Positions 1 to 9,345 of a DNA stretch of 64,000 nt are shown one piece after another. Under the pieces are notes generated by a model. It was not told where the DNA came from. It saw only the letters and a list, made by a program, of their open reading frames with translations, and did no database searches. Source of the stretch: Agrobacterium tumefaciens (GTDB lineage Bacteria; Pseudomonadota; Alphaproteobacteria; Rhizobiales; Rhizobiaceae); contig JAGIAH010000003.1 in the NCBI GenBank assembly GCA_017744915.1, positions 186,001 through 250,000 on the forward strand. The letters run 5' to 3'. A program made the translations under genes and the position numbers. The first letter of the stretch is position 1. Each line of letters starts with the position of its first letter.

Positions 1-504
1 CGGCCATTCCCCGCCGCCCGCCAGAACAGCCAGGCCCGCGGCCAGACGGCCCATATTCTCCCCTCCGCCTTCGCGGAAGAAGGAGAGGACAGAGGCAAGC
101 GCGTGCTCATCGACCGTAGAGGCCGCCTCGAGCTTTTCGTCCCTTTCGCTGCACTCCCCCGGCAAAAGCAGAAGCTTGATGCCCCGCCTGCGCGCCAGAA
201 TAGTCAGCTGATCGACCCCATATCGCCACCGATCGGCGCCACCGAGAATCCGGATAAGAATGACGCGGGCATGTTCCGCCGTTTTTTCGATCCAGAGATC
301 GACCGACATCGGGTGCCGAAGCTCGGACAGGTTTGCGGCGGAGAGGGAAGGGAGCTTATCTCCCGCCTGCCGCCACGCCCGCTCAAGCCCGGCAAGGTCA
401 CTTGCCGAAAAAGACAGCACCACCACATCCGAGCGGGGCTGGTTGAGATCAACCGGCTCGATCAGGTCGTCCAGAGACGAGGATGTAGTGGCGAGAATAT
501 GCAT
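1..504 (-). CDS. cobN: Aerobic cobaltochelatase subunit CobN (N-terminal part, cut by window edge)
   Basis: This is the first 168 codons of CobN, the large subunit of the ATP-dependent cobaltochelatase (CobNST) that inserts Co2+ into hydrogenobyrinic acid a,c-diamide in aerobic cobalamin synthesis. The frame opens with ATG at 504 (MHILATTSSSLDDLIEP) and stays open to the window edge. It contains a stretch reading SDVVVLSFSASDLAGLE, typical of CobN N termini. The rest of the roughly 1200-residue protein lies outside. It sits 64 bp downstream of cobW in the same direction, so it is probably the third gene of a riboswitch-controlled DUF1636-cobW-cobN operon. The identification relies on the N terminus plus context. 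Confidence 0.85.
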   Translation of the reverse strand, partial: MHILATTSSSLDDLIEPVDLNQPRSDVVVLSFSASDLAGLERAWRQAGDKLPSLSAANLSELRHPMSVDLWIEKTAEHARVILIRILGGADRWRYGVDQLTILARRRGIKLLLLPGECSERDEKLEAASTVDEHALASVLSFFREGGGENMGRLAAGLAVLAGGGEWP

Positions 505-568
505 CTAGAGCATTTCCAGTAAAAGTACGTCGCGGTTTTGCGTCCGGACAATGCGCAAATGGCTTATG

Positions 569-1606
569 TCAGGCGGCCAGCATCTGTTCGATCTTTTCGC
601 GGTTGATACCCTTTTCACCGATGACGACGAGGCGGCTGCGGCGCTCTTCACCCGCCGCCCAGGGGCGGTCGTAATAGTGGTTGACGCGGCTGCCGACAGC
701 CTGCACCTGCAGACGCATGGGCTTGGCGGCGACTTCGATGAAGCCCTTAATACGCAGCACATTTTCGGCAGCGGCCGTCTCGGCGATACGGGCCGCCAGT
801 GCCTCCGGATCGGTAACGGCCGGCAGGTCGATGACGAAGCTGTCGAAATCATCATGTTCATGGTCGAGTTCGCCATCATGATGGGTGCGGCGGTTTTCAA
901 TATCCTCCTCCACCGCAAGGCCGAGGCCGATCAGCACGGCGGGATCGATGGCGCCATTCGAAGCGACAACGATCTTCGCCGCCTTCGGCAGATGTTCGAG
1001 GATATGCGCCCTGGCCTTGTCGAGGCCGGCATCATCCAGAAGATCGGCCTTGGTGAGCACGATGAGATCGGCGCAGGCGACCTGATCCTCGAAGACCTCT
1101 TCGACCGGATCGTCATGATCAAGTGCCTCATCATTGGCGCGCTGGGCAGCAAGCGCTTCCATGTCGTGGGCAACCTGACCTTCGGCCAGCGCCGCACCAT
1201 CCACCACGGCGACCACGGCATCAACAGTCACGCGGCTCTTGATGGCGGGCCACTGGAAGGCCTGCACCAGGGGCTTCGGCAGGGCAAGACCGGAAGTCTC
1301 GATGAGGATATGCTCCACCTTCGGCTGACGGCTGAGGATCTGTTCGATGGCGGGCTGGAAATCATCCGCCACCGTGCAGCAGATGCAGCCATTGGCCAAC
1401 TCGACGATGTTTTCCTCCGGGCAGCTTTCAATGCCGCAGCCTTTCAGAATTTCGCCGTCGATGCCGATATCGCCAAATTCATTGACGATGATGGCGAGCC
1501 GCTTGCCATCCAGCTTTTCGAGAAGGCCGCGCAGCAGCGTGGTTTTTCCGGCCCCCAGAAAGCCGGTGACGATGGTGCAGGGAACGCGGTCCAGAAGGGT
1601 GCTCAT
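569..1606 (-). CDS. cobW: CobW, GTP-dependent metallochaperone of the cobalamin pathway
   Basis: A 345-residue P-loop GTPase of the COG0523 family, thought to deliver cobalt to the CobNST chelatase. The G1 loop GFLGAGKTTLL is at about residues 15-25 and the signature NGCICCTV (the CxCC metal site) at about 73-80. A His/Asp-rich stretch (HHDGELDHEHDDFD) lies between the GTPase and C-terminal domains and could bind metal. The start ATG at 1606 overlaps the upstream DUF1636 stop by 4 bp, implying translational coupling. cobN follows 64 bp downstream. The assignment as CobW rather than a zinc-responsive ZigA or YeiR relative rests on the cob neighbours and the upstream AdoCbl riboswitch. Confidence 0.93.
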   Translation of the reverse strand: MSTLLDRVPCTIVTGFLGAGKTTLLRGLLEKLDGKRLAIIVNEFGDIGIDGEILKGCGIESCPEENIVELANGCICCTVADDFQPAIEQILSRQPKVEHILIETSGLALPKPLVQAFQWPAIKSRVTVDAVVAVVDGAALAEGQVAHDMEALAAQRANDEALDHDDPVEEVFEDQVACADLIVLTKADLLDDAGLDKARAHILEHLPKAAKIVVASNGAIDPAVLIGLGLAVEEDIENRRTHHDGELDHEHDDFDSFVIDLPAVTDPEALAARIAETAAAENVLRIKGFIEVAAKPMRLQVQAVGSRVNHYYDRPWAAGEERRSRLVVIGEKGINREKIEQMLAA

Positions 1607-2061
1607 GATCTCTCCTCGGTAAAATCGAATGGGGGAATGCGCGCCACCATGCCGCGCTTTAAGGGTTCGGGGCGGCCGCGCCAGGGCATCAGGCCATCGG
1701 ATGCGGCAGAAAGCAGTCGCGCGCCCGTCAGCAGGTCTTCCGCATCACCGGGCGTCAGCCCGCCAAACACATAAGACCAGCCACCGGCGCTGCGCAGCAC
1801 AGCGCTGAGGCCACGCTTGCAATTGGCAAGGCAATTGACGGAACGAACGGCAATGCCGGTTTCCTCCGCCTTTGCGATGACGGCATCGGCAAGACGCGAA
1901 CCGGGACGCGGTTCGGCAGTGGGATCAGCGTCATCGCGACAGCTGCGGCAAACGAAGACGGTCACGCCGGACGTCGTTTCGCCCTGCACGTTCGCGTTTG
2001 CACATGAAGATGTCGCTGAAATATCCAAACCGTCCCGTTCCCGCGCCAAGTTAAAATTCAT
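1603..2061 (-). CDS. DUF1636 family putative Fe-S or metal-binding protein
   Basis: A 152-residue protein with a CxxC (VFVCRSCRD) followed about 50 residues later by CxxxC (VNCLANCKRG). This is the cysteine spacing of thioredoxin-like [2Fe-2S] ferredoxins, and the family is annotated only as DUF1636, a predicted metal-binding protein. Its function is unknown. The ATG at 2061 (MNFNLARERDGL) is chosen because the longer open frame to 2226 runs into the riboswitch aptamer. The gene overlaps cobW by 4 bp and is first in the operon. Linkage to cobW/cobN and the B12 riboswitch suggests a role in cobalt supply or redox during corrin synthesis; that is inference. Confidence 0.8.
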   Translation of the reverse strand: MNFNLARERDGLDISATSSCANANVQGETTSGVTVFVCRSCRDDADPTAEPRPGSRLADAVIAKAEETGIAVRSVNCLANCKRGLSAVLRSAGGWSYVFGGLTPGDAEDLLTGARLLSAASDGLMPWRGRPEPLKRGMVARIPPFDFTEERS

Positions 2062-2159
2062 CGGGGTGCGGATATCGAAAACGGTGTGCGGACAGGCGCA
2101 AACCGGCTGTTCGATCTGACCGACTGACCGGAGCACCCCGCCCGGCAGACGTTTTTTCC

Positions 2160-2354
2160 TGAAACGGCAGGTCTCCTGGCTTGCGGCTCGATCAACACCC
2201 AGACACCGCCTTCCCGAACCGATCACAAAGGTCCAGTGGCTTTACGGTGCGGGCTTACCGCTTACAGTTGCGGGGGCAGCCACGGAATGACCCGTTATCG
2301 GGGTGGAACCGTGTTCCCTCTTAGCTTTTCCCGTTGCCGGGAAAAGACCGTCAG
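2160..2354 (-). promoter_or_regulatory. Adenosylcobalamin riboswitch upstream of DUF1636-cobW-cobN
   Basis: Read on the minus strand, this contains the hallmark cobalamin-aptamer elements in order. They are AGGGAACACGGTT near the 5' end, CCGTGGCTGCCCCCGCAACTG and the adjoining TAAGCGG core, GCCACTGG, GGGAAGGCGG, and the closing B12 box AGCCAGGAGACCTGCC near 2165-2185. Binding of AdoCbl is expected to switch off the DUF1636-cobW-cobN transcript. About 100 bp separate the B12 box from the DUF1636 start, enough for an expression platform. The rest of the 440-bp gap (2355-2501) holds the start regions of this operon and of divergent cobO. I see no second aptamer facing cobO. Confidence 0.95.
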
Positions 2355-2501
2355 TCCCTTACCCTTAGGCTGAACGGGTGTGAGGGTCAATGCCGCACGC
2401 CCCTTCCCAGCACATTGCCGGGTGCGGCAAATTGAGTATAGTCGCCGCTCCGAATGGCAGGGGCATAAGGTCCCGCGCCGCTGGATGAGAAGGAAAAGGC
2501 G

Positions 2502-3119
2502 ATGACCCGCGACATCAGCGACAGCGAAGCCGAACGCCACCGGCAGAAAATGGTCAACCGCAAGACGGTGCAGGATGCCGAAGTTGCGGAAAAGACCATC
2601 GAAAAAGGCCTGCTGATGATCAACACCGGCCCCGGCAAGGGCAAGTCCACGGCCGCTTTCGGCCTGGCATTGCGCATGCTCGGCACCGGGCGGCGGGTGG
2701 GCGTCGTGCAATTCATCAAGGGCGCATGGTCGACGGGAGAACAGCAGGCCCTGACGCTCTTTGGCGACAAAGTCGTCTGGCGTACCATGGGGGAAGGGTT
2801 CACCTGGGACACACAGGATCTGAAGCGTGATGTCGCGGCAGCGGCAAAGGCCTGGGAAGAGGCCAAAACCCTGATGGCCGACGAGACCATCGGCCTGCTG
2901 ATCCTTGACGAGCTGAACATCGCGCTGCGCTACGATTACCTGCCGCTGGAAGAGGTCGTCGCAACGCTTTCCAACCGCAGGCCCGATCTGCATGTCATCG
3001 TCACCGGCCGCAACGCCAAGCAGCCGCTGATCGACGCCGCCGACATGGTGACGGAAATGACGTTGGTGAAACATCATTTCAAGGCCGGCGTGAAGGCTCA
3101 GGCCGGGATAGAATTCTGA
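2502..3119 (+). CDS. cobO: Corrinoid adenosyltransferase CobO
   Basis: A 205-residue ATP:cob(I)alamin adenosyltransferase of the CobO/BtuR/CobA family, transferring the adenosyl group to the cobalt of cob(I)yrinic acid a,c-diamide. The P-loop [18 protein letters not shown] is at about residues 41-58. The downstream LILDELN strand and the VTGRNA motif are typical of the family, and length matches. An SD-like AAGGAAAAGG precedes the ATG at 2502. Its stop is one base before cobQ, so the two are co-transcribed. Its N-terminal extension ([16 protein letters not shown]) is usual in proteobacterial CobO. Confidence 0.95.
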   Translation: MTRDISDSEAERHRQKMVNRKTVQDAEVAEKTIEKGLLMINTGPGKGKSTAAFGLALRMLGTGRRVGVVQFIKGAWSTGEQQALTLFGDKVVWRTMGEGFTWDTQDLKRDVAAAAKAWEEAKTLMADETIGLLILDELNIALRYDYLPLEEVVATLSNRRPDLHVIVTGRNAKQPLIDAADMVTEMTLVKHHFKAGVKAQAGIEF

Positions 3120-3120
3120 T

Positions 3121-4578
3121 ATGGCAGCCCGGGTGCTGATGTTTCAGGGAACCGGCTCCGATGTCGGCAAATCGCTGATGGTGGCCGGCCTTGCCCGCGC
3201 ATTCACCCGGCGCGGCCTCTCCGTCATGCCGTTCAAGCCGCAGAACATGTCGAACAATGCCGCTGTCACCGCCGATGGTGGCGAGATCGGCCGCGCCCAG
3301 GCCCTGCAGGCGCGGGCAGCGGGCGTGCCGCTTTCCGTGCACATGAACCCCGTGCTCCTGAAGCCGCAGAGCGAAACCGGTGCACAGGTGGTGGTGCAGG
3401 GCAAGATCGTCGGTAATGCCAAGGCGGCTGACTATCAGCACATGAAGGCCGGGCTGATGCCGCGCGTGCTGGAAAGCTTCGAGCACCTGAAACAACAGGC
3501 TGATCTGGTGCTGGTGGAAGGGGCTGGCAGCGCATCGGAAATCAACCTGCGCGCCAATGACATTGCCAATATGGGTTTTGCCCGGGCAGCCGATGCGCCG
3601 GTGATCCTGATCGGCGATATCGACCGCGGCGGCGTCATCGCCAGCCTCGTCGGCACCAGGGCGGTGCTCAACGCCGATGATGCGGCGATGATCGAAGGTT
3701 TTATCGTCAACCGCTTTCGCGGCGATCCGGCGCTGTTTTCCGATGGTATGCGGATGATTGCGGAAAAGACCGATTGGGCCTCCATAGGGCTTCTGCCGCA
3801 TTTTCCCGATGCCGCGAAACTGCCGGCGGAAGATGCGCTGGGGCTTTCCGGCCCGGCCCAACGGAAACCCGGCGCAAAAATCCGCATCGCCGTACCAATC
3901 CTGCCGCATATTTCCAATTTCGACGATCTCGATCCCCTCGACATGGAACCGGATGTGGAACTGATCCGCGTGCGGCCGGGTGAGACGATCTCCGCCGATT
4001 GCCGGCTTGTTTTGCTGTGCGGCTCGAAATCCACCATTGCCGATCTCGCCGTGCTGCAAGATGCGGGTCTGGACATCGATATAAAAGCGCATGTGAGGCG
4101 CGGCGGCTACGTTCTCGGCCTTTGCGGCGGTTATCAGATGCTTGGAAAAACCGTTGCCGATCCTGATGGCATCGAAGGGCCGCCGGCGACTGTCGACGGG
4201 CTCGGCCTGCTGGATGTCGACACGGTTTTGACAGGTGACAAACGGCTCGTTTCCGTTCAGGGAGCAAGTTTTGATGGTGTTGGTTTATCCGGCTACGAAA
4301 TGCATGTCGGTGAAACCACGGGAACGGCGGGTAATCTGGCGTTTTCGACGATCGACGGGCATGACGATGGCACCATCTCGCCCGATGGCCGCATCTTTGG
4401 TACCTATATTCACGGTCTTTTCGCGGATGACCGTCAGCGCAGCGCATGGCTGGAGCGTCTCGGCGGGCAAGATACGGATCTGAACTATGATGCGCAGGTG
4501 GATGCGGTTCTCGACCGTCTGGCTGCGCATATGGAGCAGCACCTCGATCTCGACAGGTTGCTTGCTATAGCGCGATAA
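3121..4578 (+). CDS. cobQ: Cobyric acid synthase CobQ
   Basis: A 485-residue glutamine-dependent amidase that amidates adenosylcobyrinic acid a,c-diamide at positions b, d, e and g to give adenosylcobyric acid. The N-terminal dethiobiotin-synthetase-like domain has [16 protein letters not shown] at about residues 7-22. The C-terminal class I glutamine amidotransferase domain shows the nucleophile region [12 protein letters not shown] near 335-346 and the later YIHGLF histidine. Length is normal. It starts 1 bp after the cobO stop. Its last 14 bp overlap the convergent cobD 3' end, so the two transcripts are antisense there. Confidence 0.95.
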   Translation: MAARVLMFQGTGSDVGKSLMVAGLARAFTRRGLSVMPFKPQNMSNNAAVTADGGEIGRAQALQARAAGVPLSVHMNPVLLKPQSETGAQVVVQGKIVGNAKAADYQHMKAGLMPRVLESFEHLKQQADLVLVEGAGSASEINLRANDIANMGFARAADAPVILIGDIDRGGVIASLVGTRAVLNADDAAMIEGFIVNRFRGDPALFSDGMRMIAEKTDWASIGLLPHFPDAAKLPAEDALGLSGPAQRKPGAKIRIAVPILPHISNFDDLDPLDMEPDVELIRVRPGETISADCRLVLLCGSKSTIADLAVLQDAGLDIDIKAHVRRGGYVLGLCGGYQMLGKTVADPDGIEGPPATVDGLGLLDVDTVLTGDKRLVSVQGASFDGVGLSGYEMHVGETTGTAGNLAFSTIDGHDDGTISPDGRIFGTYIHGLFADDRQRSAWLERLGGQDTDLNYDAQVDAVLDRLAAHMEQHLDLDRLLAIAR

Positions 4579-5530
4579 GGATCGCCAGAAGCCCGAACAG
4601 GCCGATCAGCAACAGGTCCGCGATCCGCGCCAGCCGCAGTGCCCTGCGAATATCACCGGCAACCAGCGCCGACCTTCCACCTTCGCCCATGAAACGCGCC
4701 TCGATCATCTGCCCGCCATAGGAACGCGGCCCGGCAAGTGCAAAACCGAGGGCGCCGGCCAGCGCCGCCTCCGGCCAGCCGGCATTGGGGGAGCGGTGGT
4801 GGCGGGCATCGCGACGGATCGCAGCAATGGCCGCTTTTGGCGACGCGCCCTCGACAAAAAATGCGGCGACCACAAAGAGGCTGCCGCTCAGCCTTGAAGC
4901 CGGCAGATTGACGAGATCATCCAGCCGGGCCGAGGCCCAGCCAAAGGCCTCATGGCGCGGCGAACGATGGCCGATCATGCTGTCGGCCGTATTGATCGCC
5001 TTATAAGCCGCACCGCCCGGCAGGCCCAGAAGTCCGAGCCAGAAGGCAGGGGCGACGATGCCATCGGAGAAATTCTCGGCGAGGCTTTCGATCGCCGCCC
5101 GGCAGATCGCCGCCTCATCCAGCTTTTGCGGATCGCGCCCGACGATCATCGACACCGCCTTGCGGCCACCTTCCACCCCGTCGCGCTCCAGAGCCGTGGC
5201 AACGGCCTCCACATGCTGTTCCAGACTTTTCTGCGCCGGAAGCGAAGCGCCGAGTATCGCCACAGCCAGCAGACCGAAGGGCAGGACAAGCAGAACCGAT
5301 TGAGCAAACCACGCGAGGATCACCGTCAGCCCGACAAAAACAACCAGCGCCGCAACACCTGCGGCCTTACGCTGAGAAAATGACGCGCTCTCCCGGTTCC
5401 ATTTTTTGTCCATGAGCGCGATAAGCGAACCGATCCAGGTGACGGGGTGGCCGATGCGTTTGAACAGCCAGTCCGGATAGCCGGTCAGACGTTCGATCAC
5501 GAGCGACAGGAAAGCGAGAGCAAAGAACAT
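4565..5530 (-). CDS. cobD: Adenosylcobinamide-phosphate synthase CobD (CbiB)
   Basis: A 321-residue integral membrane protein that joins adenosylcobyric acid to (R)-1-amino-2-propanol or its phosphate. Family features are [18 protein letters not shown] near residues 28-45, [16 protein letters not shown] in the middle, and several hydrophobic segments including one at the extreme C terminus. The frame has a stop eight codons upstream of the ATG at 5530, so this is the earliest possible ATG. The CAT of its start overlaps the divergent cobC ATG (5529), leaving no separate promoter region. Its 3' end overlaps cobQ. Confidence 0.93.
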   Translation of the reverse strand: MFFALAFLSLVIERLTGYPDWLFKRIGHPVTWIGSLIALMDKKWNRESASFSQRKAAGVAALVVFVGLTVILAWFAQSVLLVLPFGLLAVAILGASLPAQKSLEQHVEAVATALERDGVEGGRKAVSMIVGRDPQKLDEAAICRAAIESLAENFSDGIVAPAFWLGLLGLPGGAAYKAINTADSMIGHRSPRHEAFGWASARLDDLVNLPASRLSGSLFVVAAFFVEGASPKAAIAAIRRDARHHRSPNAGWPEAALAGALGFALAGPRSYGGQMIEARFMGEGGRSALVAGDIRRALRLARIADLLLIGLFGLLAILIAL

Positions 5531-6575
5531 GGGCGAGACAGTACCAGAAAAGGCTCAAGGAGCGATCCGTCACGGCGGCAATCTCGGCAAGGCGCGCCTG
5601 ATGTTTCCGGAAGCGCCTGAACCGTGGATCGACCTTTCGACCGGGATCAACCCGCACTCCTATCCGCATTCGCCCATTCCTGCCAGCGCATTCGCCCGCC
5701 TGCCGGAACCCGGCGCTGCTGAGGAACTGAAACAGCTGGCGGCAGCCCATTTCGGCGCGCCTTCCGCGCAGCACGTTACGCTCTCTCCCGGCACCCAGAT
5801 GCTGATGCCTCTGCTGGCGCAGATCGCCATCAATCGTGGCGCCCAAAGCGGTGCCGTGCTTTCACCCGCCTATGCGGAACATGCCCGCACCGCCCGCATG
5901 GCGGGGCTTACCGTCACCGAAGAGGAAAACATCAACAACCTGTCGGCTTATGGCTATGCGGTGGTGGTCAGTCCCAACAATCCCGATGGTCGCATCGCGG
6001 ACCGCGAAGCTTTATTCGCGCTCGCCGGAGCGATAGGTCGCGAAGGCGGCCTGCTCGTCGTGGATGAAGCCTTCATCGAAGCGGGCGGTGCCAAAAGCCT
6101 TGCGGATGCAACAAATAGCGACGCGCTGGTGGTCCTGCGATCCTTCGGAAAATTTTACGGCATGGCGGGCGTGCGTTTGGGTTTCGCAATTACGCATCCC
6201 GACATCGCTGCCGAACTGGAAGCAAGGCTTGGCCCCTGGGCGGTTTCCGGCCCGGCTCTGCACATCGCTGCGGAAGCCATGACTGACAGAGACTGGCAAT
6301 CATCCATGCGTCTGCGGCTTGCGGAGGAAGCAGGACGCATAAACAAACTGCTGGAAAAGGCAGGACTGAAAATCGCCGGCGGCACGTCCCTGTTCACGCT
6401 GGTGCGGGACGAGCGCGCCAGGGCACTGTTCGACCATCTCGGCCGTCGCGGCATTCTGGTACGCATCTTTGACGAAAGGCCGAACGACATGCGTTTCGGC
6501 CTTCCCGGCAGCGAAGCGGAGTGGCGGCGCCTCGAGGAGGCGCTGCAATCTTTCGATCACTCCTCGAAAGTGTAG
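5529..6575 (+). CDS. cobC: CobC, L-threonine-phosphate decarboxylase-like aminotransferase
   Basis: A 348-residue PLP-dependent fold-type I enzyme of the CobC/CobD(Salmonella) family, which provides the aminopropanol arm in cobalamin synthesis and is needed with CobD. Motifs visible are the N-terminal HGGN, the substrate loop DLSTGINPHSYP, VVVSPNNPDGR, VDEAFIEAG and the PLP-lysine region RSFGKFYGMAGVRLGF near residues 205-220. The start overlaps the divergent cobD start codon. Its last 19 bp overlap the 3' end of the convergent fuconate dehydratase gene, marking the abrupt border between the cob block and the sugar island. Confidence 0.92.
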   Translation: MGETVPEKAQGAIRHGGNLGKARLMFPEAPEPWIDLSTGINPHSYPHSPIPASAFARLPEPGAAEELKQLAAAHFGAPSAQHVTLSPGTQMLMPLLAQIAINRGAQSGAVLSPAYAEHARTARMAGLTVTEEENINNLSAYGYAVVVSPNNPDGRIADREALFALAGAIGREGGLLVVDEAFIEAGGAKSLADATNSDALVVLRSFGKFYGMAGVRLGFAITHPDIAAELEARLGPWAVSGPALHIAAEAMTDRDWQSSMRLRLAEEAGRINKLLEKAGLKIAGGTSLFTLVRDERARALFDHLGRRGILVRIFDERPNDMRFGLPGSEAEWRRLEEALQSFDHSSKV

Positions 6576-7834
6576 GTCTCGATCGACTCCGGCTTCATTT
6601 CGATGGAGAAGCCCGGCAGCTTCGGCGGCATGTAAGCGGCGTTGCGGATATCGCAGGGCTCGATGAAGTGCTCGTGCAGATGGTCGACATATTCGATCAC
6701 GCGGCCTTCCTTGGTGCCCGACACCACGAGATAGTCGATCATCGACAGGTGCTGCACATATTCACAAAGGCCGACGCCACCCGCATGCGGCCAAACCGGC
6801 AGATTGTATTTGGCGGCAATCAGCAGAACCGCCAGCACCTCGTTCAGACCACCCATGCGGCAGCTGTCGATCTGTACAACGTCGATTGCGCCTTCGGCGA
6901 TGAACTGCTTGAACATGATGCGGTTCTGGCACATTTCACCGGTCGCCACCTTCACCGGGCCGATGGCGGCGCGGATCTTGCGATGGCCGGCGACATCATC
7001 CGGGCTGGTCGGCTCTTCGATGAAGAACGGCTTGGCGAAGGCAAGCTTCTTCACCCAGTCGATCGCCTGATCCACTTCCCATACCTGGTTGGCGTCGATC
7101 ATCAGGTAACGGTCTGGGCCGATCACCTCACGAGCGATGGTGAGACGACGGATATCGTCTTCCAGATCGCGGCCGACCTTCATCTTCACATGGTTGAAAC
7201 CGGCGTCGATCGCCTCCTGGCAAAGACGGCGCAGCTTGGCATCGTCGTAACCCAGCCAGCCGGCCGACGTCGTATAGCAGGCATAACCTTCGTTCTTCAG
7301 CGTCTCGATACGTTCCTTCTTGCCGGCTTCGGCCTTTCTGAGGATCGCCAGCGCATCGTCGCGGGTCAGCACGTCGGTCAGGTAACGATAATCGACGATA
7401 TCAGCGATTTCTTCCGGGCTCATATCGGCGACAAGCTGCCACACCGGCTTGCCGGCCTTCTTGGCCAGCAGATCCCACACTGCATTGACGACAGCGCCGG
7501 TGGCGAGATGCATCGCGCCCTTGTCCGGGCCGATCCAGCGCAGCTGGCTGTCGCTCGTCAGGTGCCGCCAATATTTGCCGGGATTTTCCGTAACGGTGGT
7601 AAGATCGGTGCCGACGACCAGATGGCGCATCGCTTCGATGGCCATGCAGCAAATGTCATTGCCACGGCCGATGGTGAAGGTCAGGCCATGGCCCTTCAGG
7701 CCCGGCTCGTCGGTGTCGAGAATGACGTAAGCCGCCGAATAATCCGGGTCGGGGTTCATCGCATCCGAACCATCAAGGCTTTGGGAGGTCGGGAAACGCA
7801 GGTCGAAAACACGCAGATCTGTAATTTTGGTCAT
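6557..7834 (-). CDS. fucD: L-fuconate dehydratase (enolase superfamily)
   Basis: A 425-residue enolase-superfamily acid-sugar dehydratase, expected to convert L-fuconate to 2-keto-3-deoxy-L-fuconate. The active-site pattern is complete: K217 and K219 in HVKMKVG, D247 in MIDANQVW, E273 in FIEEPTSP, E300 in ATGEMCQN, D323 in QIDSCRMGG and H350 in VWPHAGGVG. This spacing matches the characterised Xanthomonas campestris L-fuconate dehydratase almost residue for residue (shifted by one). That enzyme is known to accept L-galactonate and related acids too. It is the last gene of the leftward operon, 36 bp after the mutarotase gene. Confidence 0.92.
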   Translation of the reverse strand: MTKITDLRVFDLRFPTSQSLDGSDAMNPDPDYSAAYVILDTDEPGLKGHGLTFTIGRGNDICCMAIEAMRHLVVGTDLTTVTENPGKYWRHLTSDSQLRWIGPDKGAMHLATGAVVNAVWDLLAKKAGKPVWQLVADMSPEEIADIVDYRYLTDVLTRDDALAILRKAEAGKKERIETLKNEGYACYTTSAGWLGYDDAKLRRLCQEAIDAGFNHVKMKVGRDLEDDIRRLTIAREVIGPDRYLMIDANQVWEVDQAIDWVKKLAFAKPFFIEEPTSPDDVAGHRKIRAAIGPVKVATGEMCQNRIMFKQFIAEGAIDVVQIDSCRMGGLNEVLAVLLIAAKYNLPVWPHAGGVGLCEYVQHLSMIDYLVVSGTKEGRVIEYVDHLHEHFIEPCDIRNAAYMPPKLPGFSIEMKPESIETYTFEE

Positions 7835-7870
7835 GGCCGGTTACTCGCGGTCAGTGTCAAAGAAAATCGT

Positions 7871-8200
7871 TCAATCGAGGTGGAAGGTTTCTTCCATCAT
7901 CGCCCACCACTCGCCTTCCTTGCGGCTTTCAAGCGGTTGCTGGCAGGGAATGGTGAAAGACCACCACTCCTGGTTCTTCGGGCTTGCGGCTATCTTCGCC
8001 ATATCGGCGCTGAAATCGCTGCCGTGATATTCCCAATAGCCGAAAAGCAGATTTTCCGGCTCGCGCAGGAAGATCGTGTAGTTGCGAATGTTGCTTTCGC
8101 TGATCAATGCCAGAACCTCCGGCCAGACAGCGGCGTGCAGCCTTTTATATTCCGCGATCATTTCAGGCTTGACGCCGATGACCATGCCCATGCGCTGCAT
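7871..8200 (-). CDS. L-rhamnose/L-fucose mutarotase, RhaM family
   Basis: A 109-residue dimeric alpha/beta-barrel mutarotase of the RhaM (DUF718) family, which interconverts sugar anomers before oxidation. The conserved His22 lies in EYKRLHAAVWPEV, corresponding to the catalytic His22 of E. coli RhaM. IRNYTIFLREPENLLFGYWEY and the C-terminal WW(S/A) pairs are typical. Its place between the reductase and fuconate dehydratase genes suggests that L-fucose, or a stereochemically related sugar such as L-galactose, is the substrate. Family membership is secure; the exact sugar is inferred from neighbours. Confidence 0.88.
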   Translation of the reverse strand: MQRMGMVIGVKPEMIAEYKRLHAAVWPEVLALISESNIRNYTIFLREPENLLFGYWEYHGSDFSADMAKIAASPKNQEWWSFTIPCQQPLESRKEGEWWAMMEETFHLD

Positions 8201-8211
8201 GAAAAACTCCG

Positions 8212-9345
8212 TTATTGCTTGATGGTGGCAAGCGCCGCACGCAGCTTCGACTGCGGCAACTTCAATTCCAGCCTCTCGGCGGCGGCGATGACCGGCGCGA
8301 AGCGGCGGCGCTTCTTTTCGTCATGGTTGCCGGCGATATCGGCGAGGCGATGCGCGAGAAAGGGATTGCGCAAACGCTCCCGCAACACGCCGATATAGGT
8401 TTGCGCCTCGTCTCCCATGCCTTCAGCCGCAAAGACCGGCAGAACCTCGTCGTGCCAGAGCACTCCCAGATCCGCCACCAGAGCGTCGTCGGCCATGGCC
8501 TGCCGCACCGTCTCATCCTTCGGGCGTGCATCCTGCATCCAGCGCTCCGCCAGATAGGAGTGGCCGAGATTGAGCAGGAACAGCTTGAGCTTTTCATAGT
8601 GGTCGAGATCATCGGTCAGCACCACCGCGGGATGGGTACAGGGAAGGACGAGACCTTCCTGTTTCTCGATTGCCCAGAGTGCGTAGGGTTCCGCCACGGC
8701 GCCGACCGGATCGATCGGCTCTGAGACGATGCGATCCACCAGACTATTGGCGAAACGGCACTTCTCATTCAGATAGAAGGCAAAACCCGCCGGCAATTGC
8801 CATTCATCCGCAAGCCGGCGAATGACTTGGCTCAACTTTTCGCCGTTACGCGGCACGAGCTCGCAGGGGAAAATCGAGACGGGTGCTTCCGGATTGCGCT
8901 GAAAACGCTCCAGCAGCAGCATGCAGAGTTTCGCCGGAAAACTTTTCGGCACGATCGTGAAATCGGCGGCAAGCCCAAGCCCATCAGCCGAATCCAGCTC
9001 ATAACCGCGATCACCCGTGTTGGACAAAATGACCTCGGCCACACAGGCGAGACGGCGTATCTCGGCCCAGTCGGTCGCGGCAGTCAAAGCCCGCGCGACA
9101 CCTTTGCCCTCAATCTCCTCGTCCACTTCCTGCCCATCACGAATGCCGCGAATGCGCACGGGGTAGGGTACGCCGCTATTCAGCGCCGCAACACGTTTCA
9201 GGCTCTCCGCATTGCCGGTCGTCTGAACGATTGCGATGCGCCCCAGCGCCTCTCCCTTGTCCAGGGCCTGCGAAACGAACAGATCCGCATGGGCGAGAAG
9301 AAAGCGGCTGGTGCCGAATTGCAGGATGGGCGTATCGGGCGTCAT
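8212..9345 (-). CDS. Mannitol-dehydrogenase-family oxidoreductase, tagaturonate/fructuronate reductase-like (UxaB-like)
   Basis: A 377-residue NAD-dependent long-chain polyol dehydrogenase. The N terminus ILQFGTSRFLLAHADLFVSQAL, then VSIFPCELVPRNGEKL and FYLNEKCRFANSLVDRIV, are signatures of the UxaB/UxuB/MtlD family. At 377 residues it is shorter than E. coli UxaB (about 480) but resembles compact relatives. The expected chemistry is reversible reduction of a 5-keto-hexuronate such as D-tagaturonate to D-altronate. The start overlaps the upstream zinc dehydrogenase by 4 bp. Pairing with that dehydrogenase and with the UxaA-like dehydratase at 16895 suggests an L-galactonate branch, which is inference. 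Confidence 0.8.
   Translation of the reverse strand: MTPDTPILQFGTSRFLLAHADLFVSQALDKGEALGRIAIVQTTGNAESLKRVAALNSGVPYPVRIRGIRDGQEVDEEIEGKGVARALTAATDWAEIRRLACVAEVILSNTGDRGYELDSADGLGLAADFTIVPKSFPAKLCMLLLERFQRNPEAPVSIFPCELVPRNGEKLSQVIRRLADEWQLPAGFAFYLNEKCRFANSLVDRIVSEPIDPVGAVAEPYALWAIEKQEGLVLPCTHPAVVLTDDLDHYEKLKLFLLNLGHSYLAERWMQDARPKDETVRQAMADDALVADLGVLWHDEVLPVFAAEGMGDEAQTYIGVLRERLRNPFLAHRLADIAGNHDEKKRRRFAPVIAAAERLELKLPQSKLRAALATIKQ

Noticed and set aside
2062..2226. N-terminal extension of the DUF1636 protein
   Set aside because: It would be translated through the riboswitch B12 box; the CxxC domain begins well after ATG 2061.
6521..8398. A 625-codon open frame on the plus strand
   Set aside because: It lies antisense to the fuconate dehydratase and mutarotase genes and shows no family motifs; GC-rich codon bias keeps the opposite frame open.
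8212..9345. Possible truncated UxaB pseudogene, since it is about 100 residues shorter than E. coli UxaB
   Set aside because: The frame is intact, has a coupled start, and the Rossmann and catalytic-region motifs are present; compact relatives are normal.
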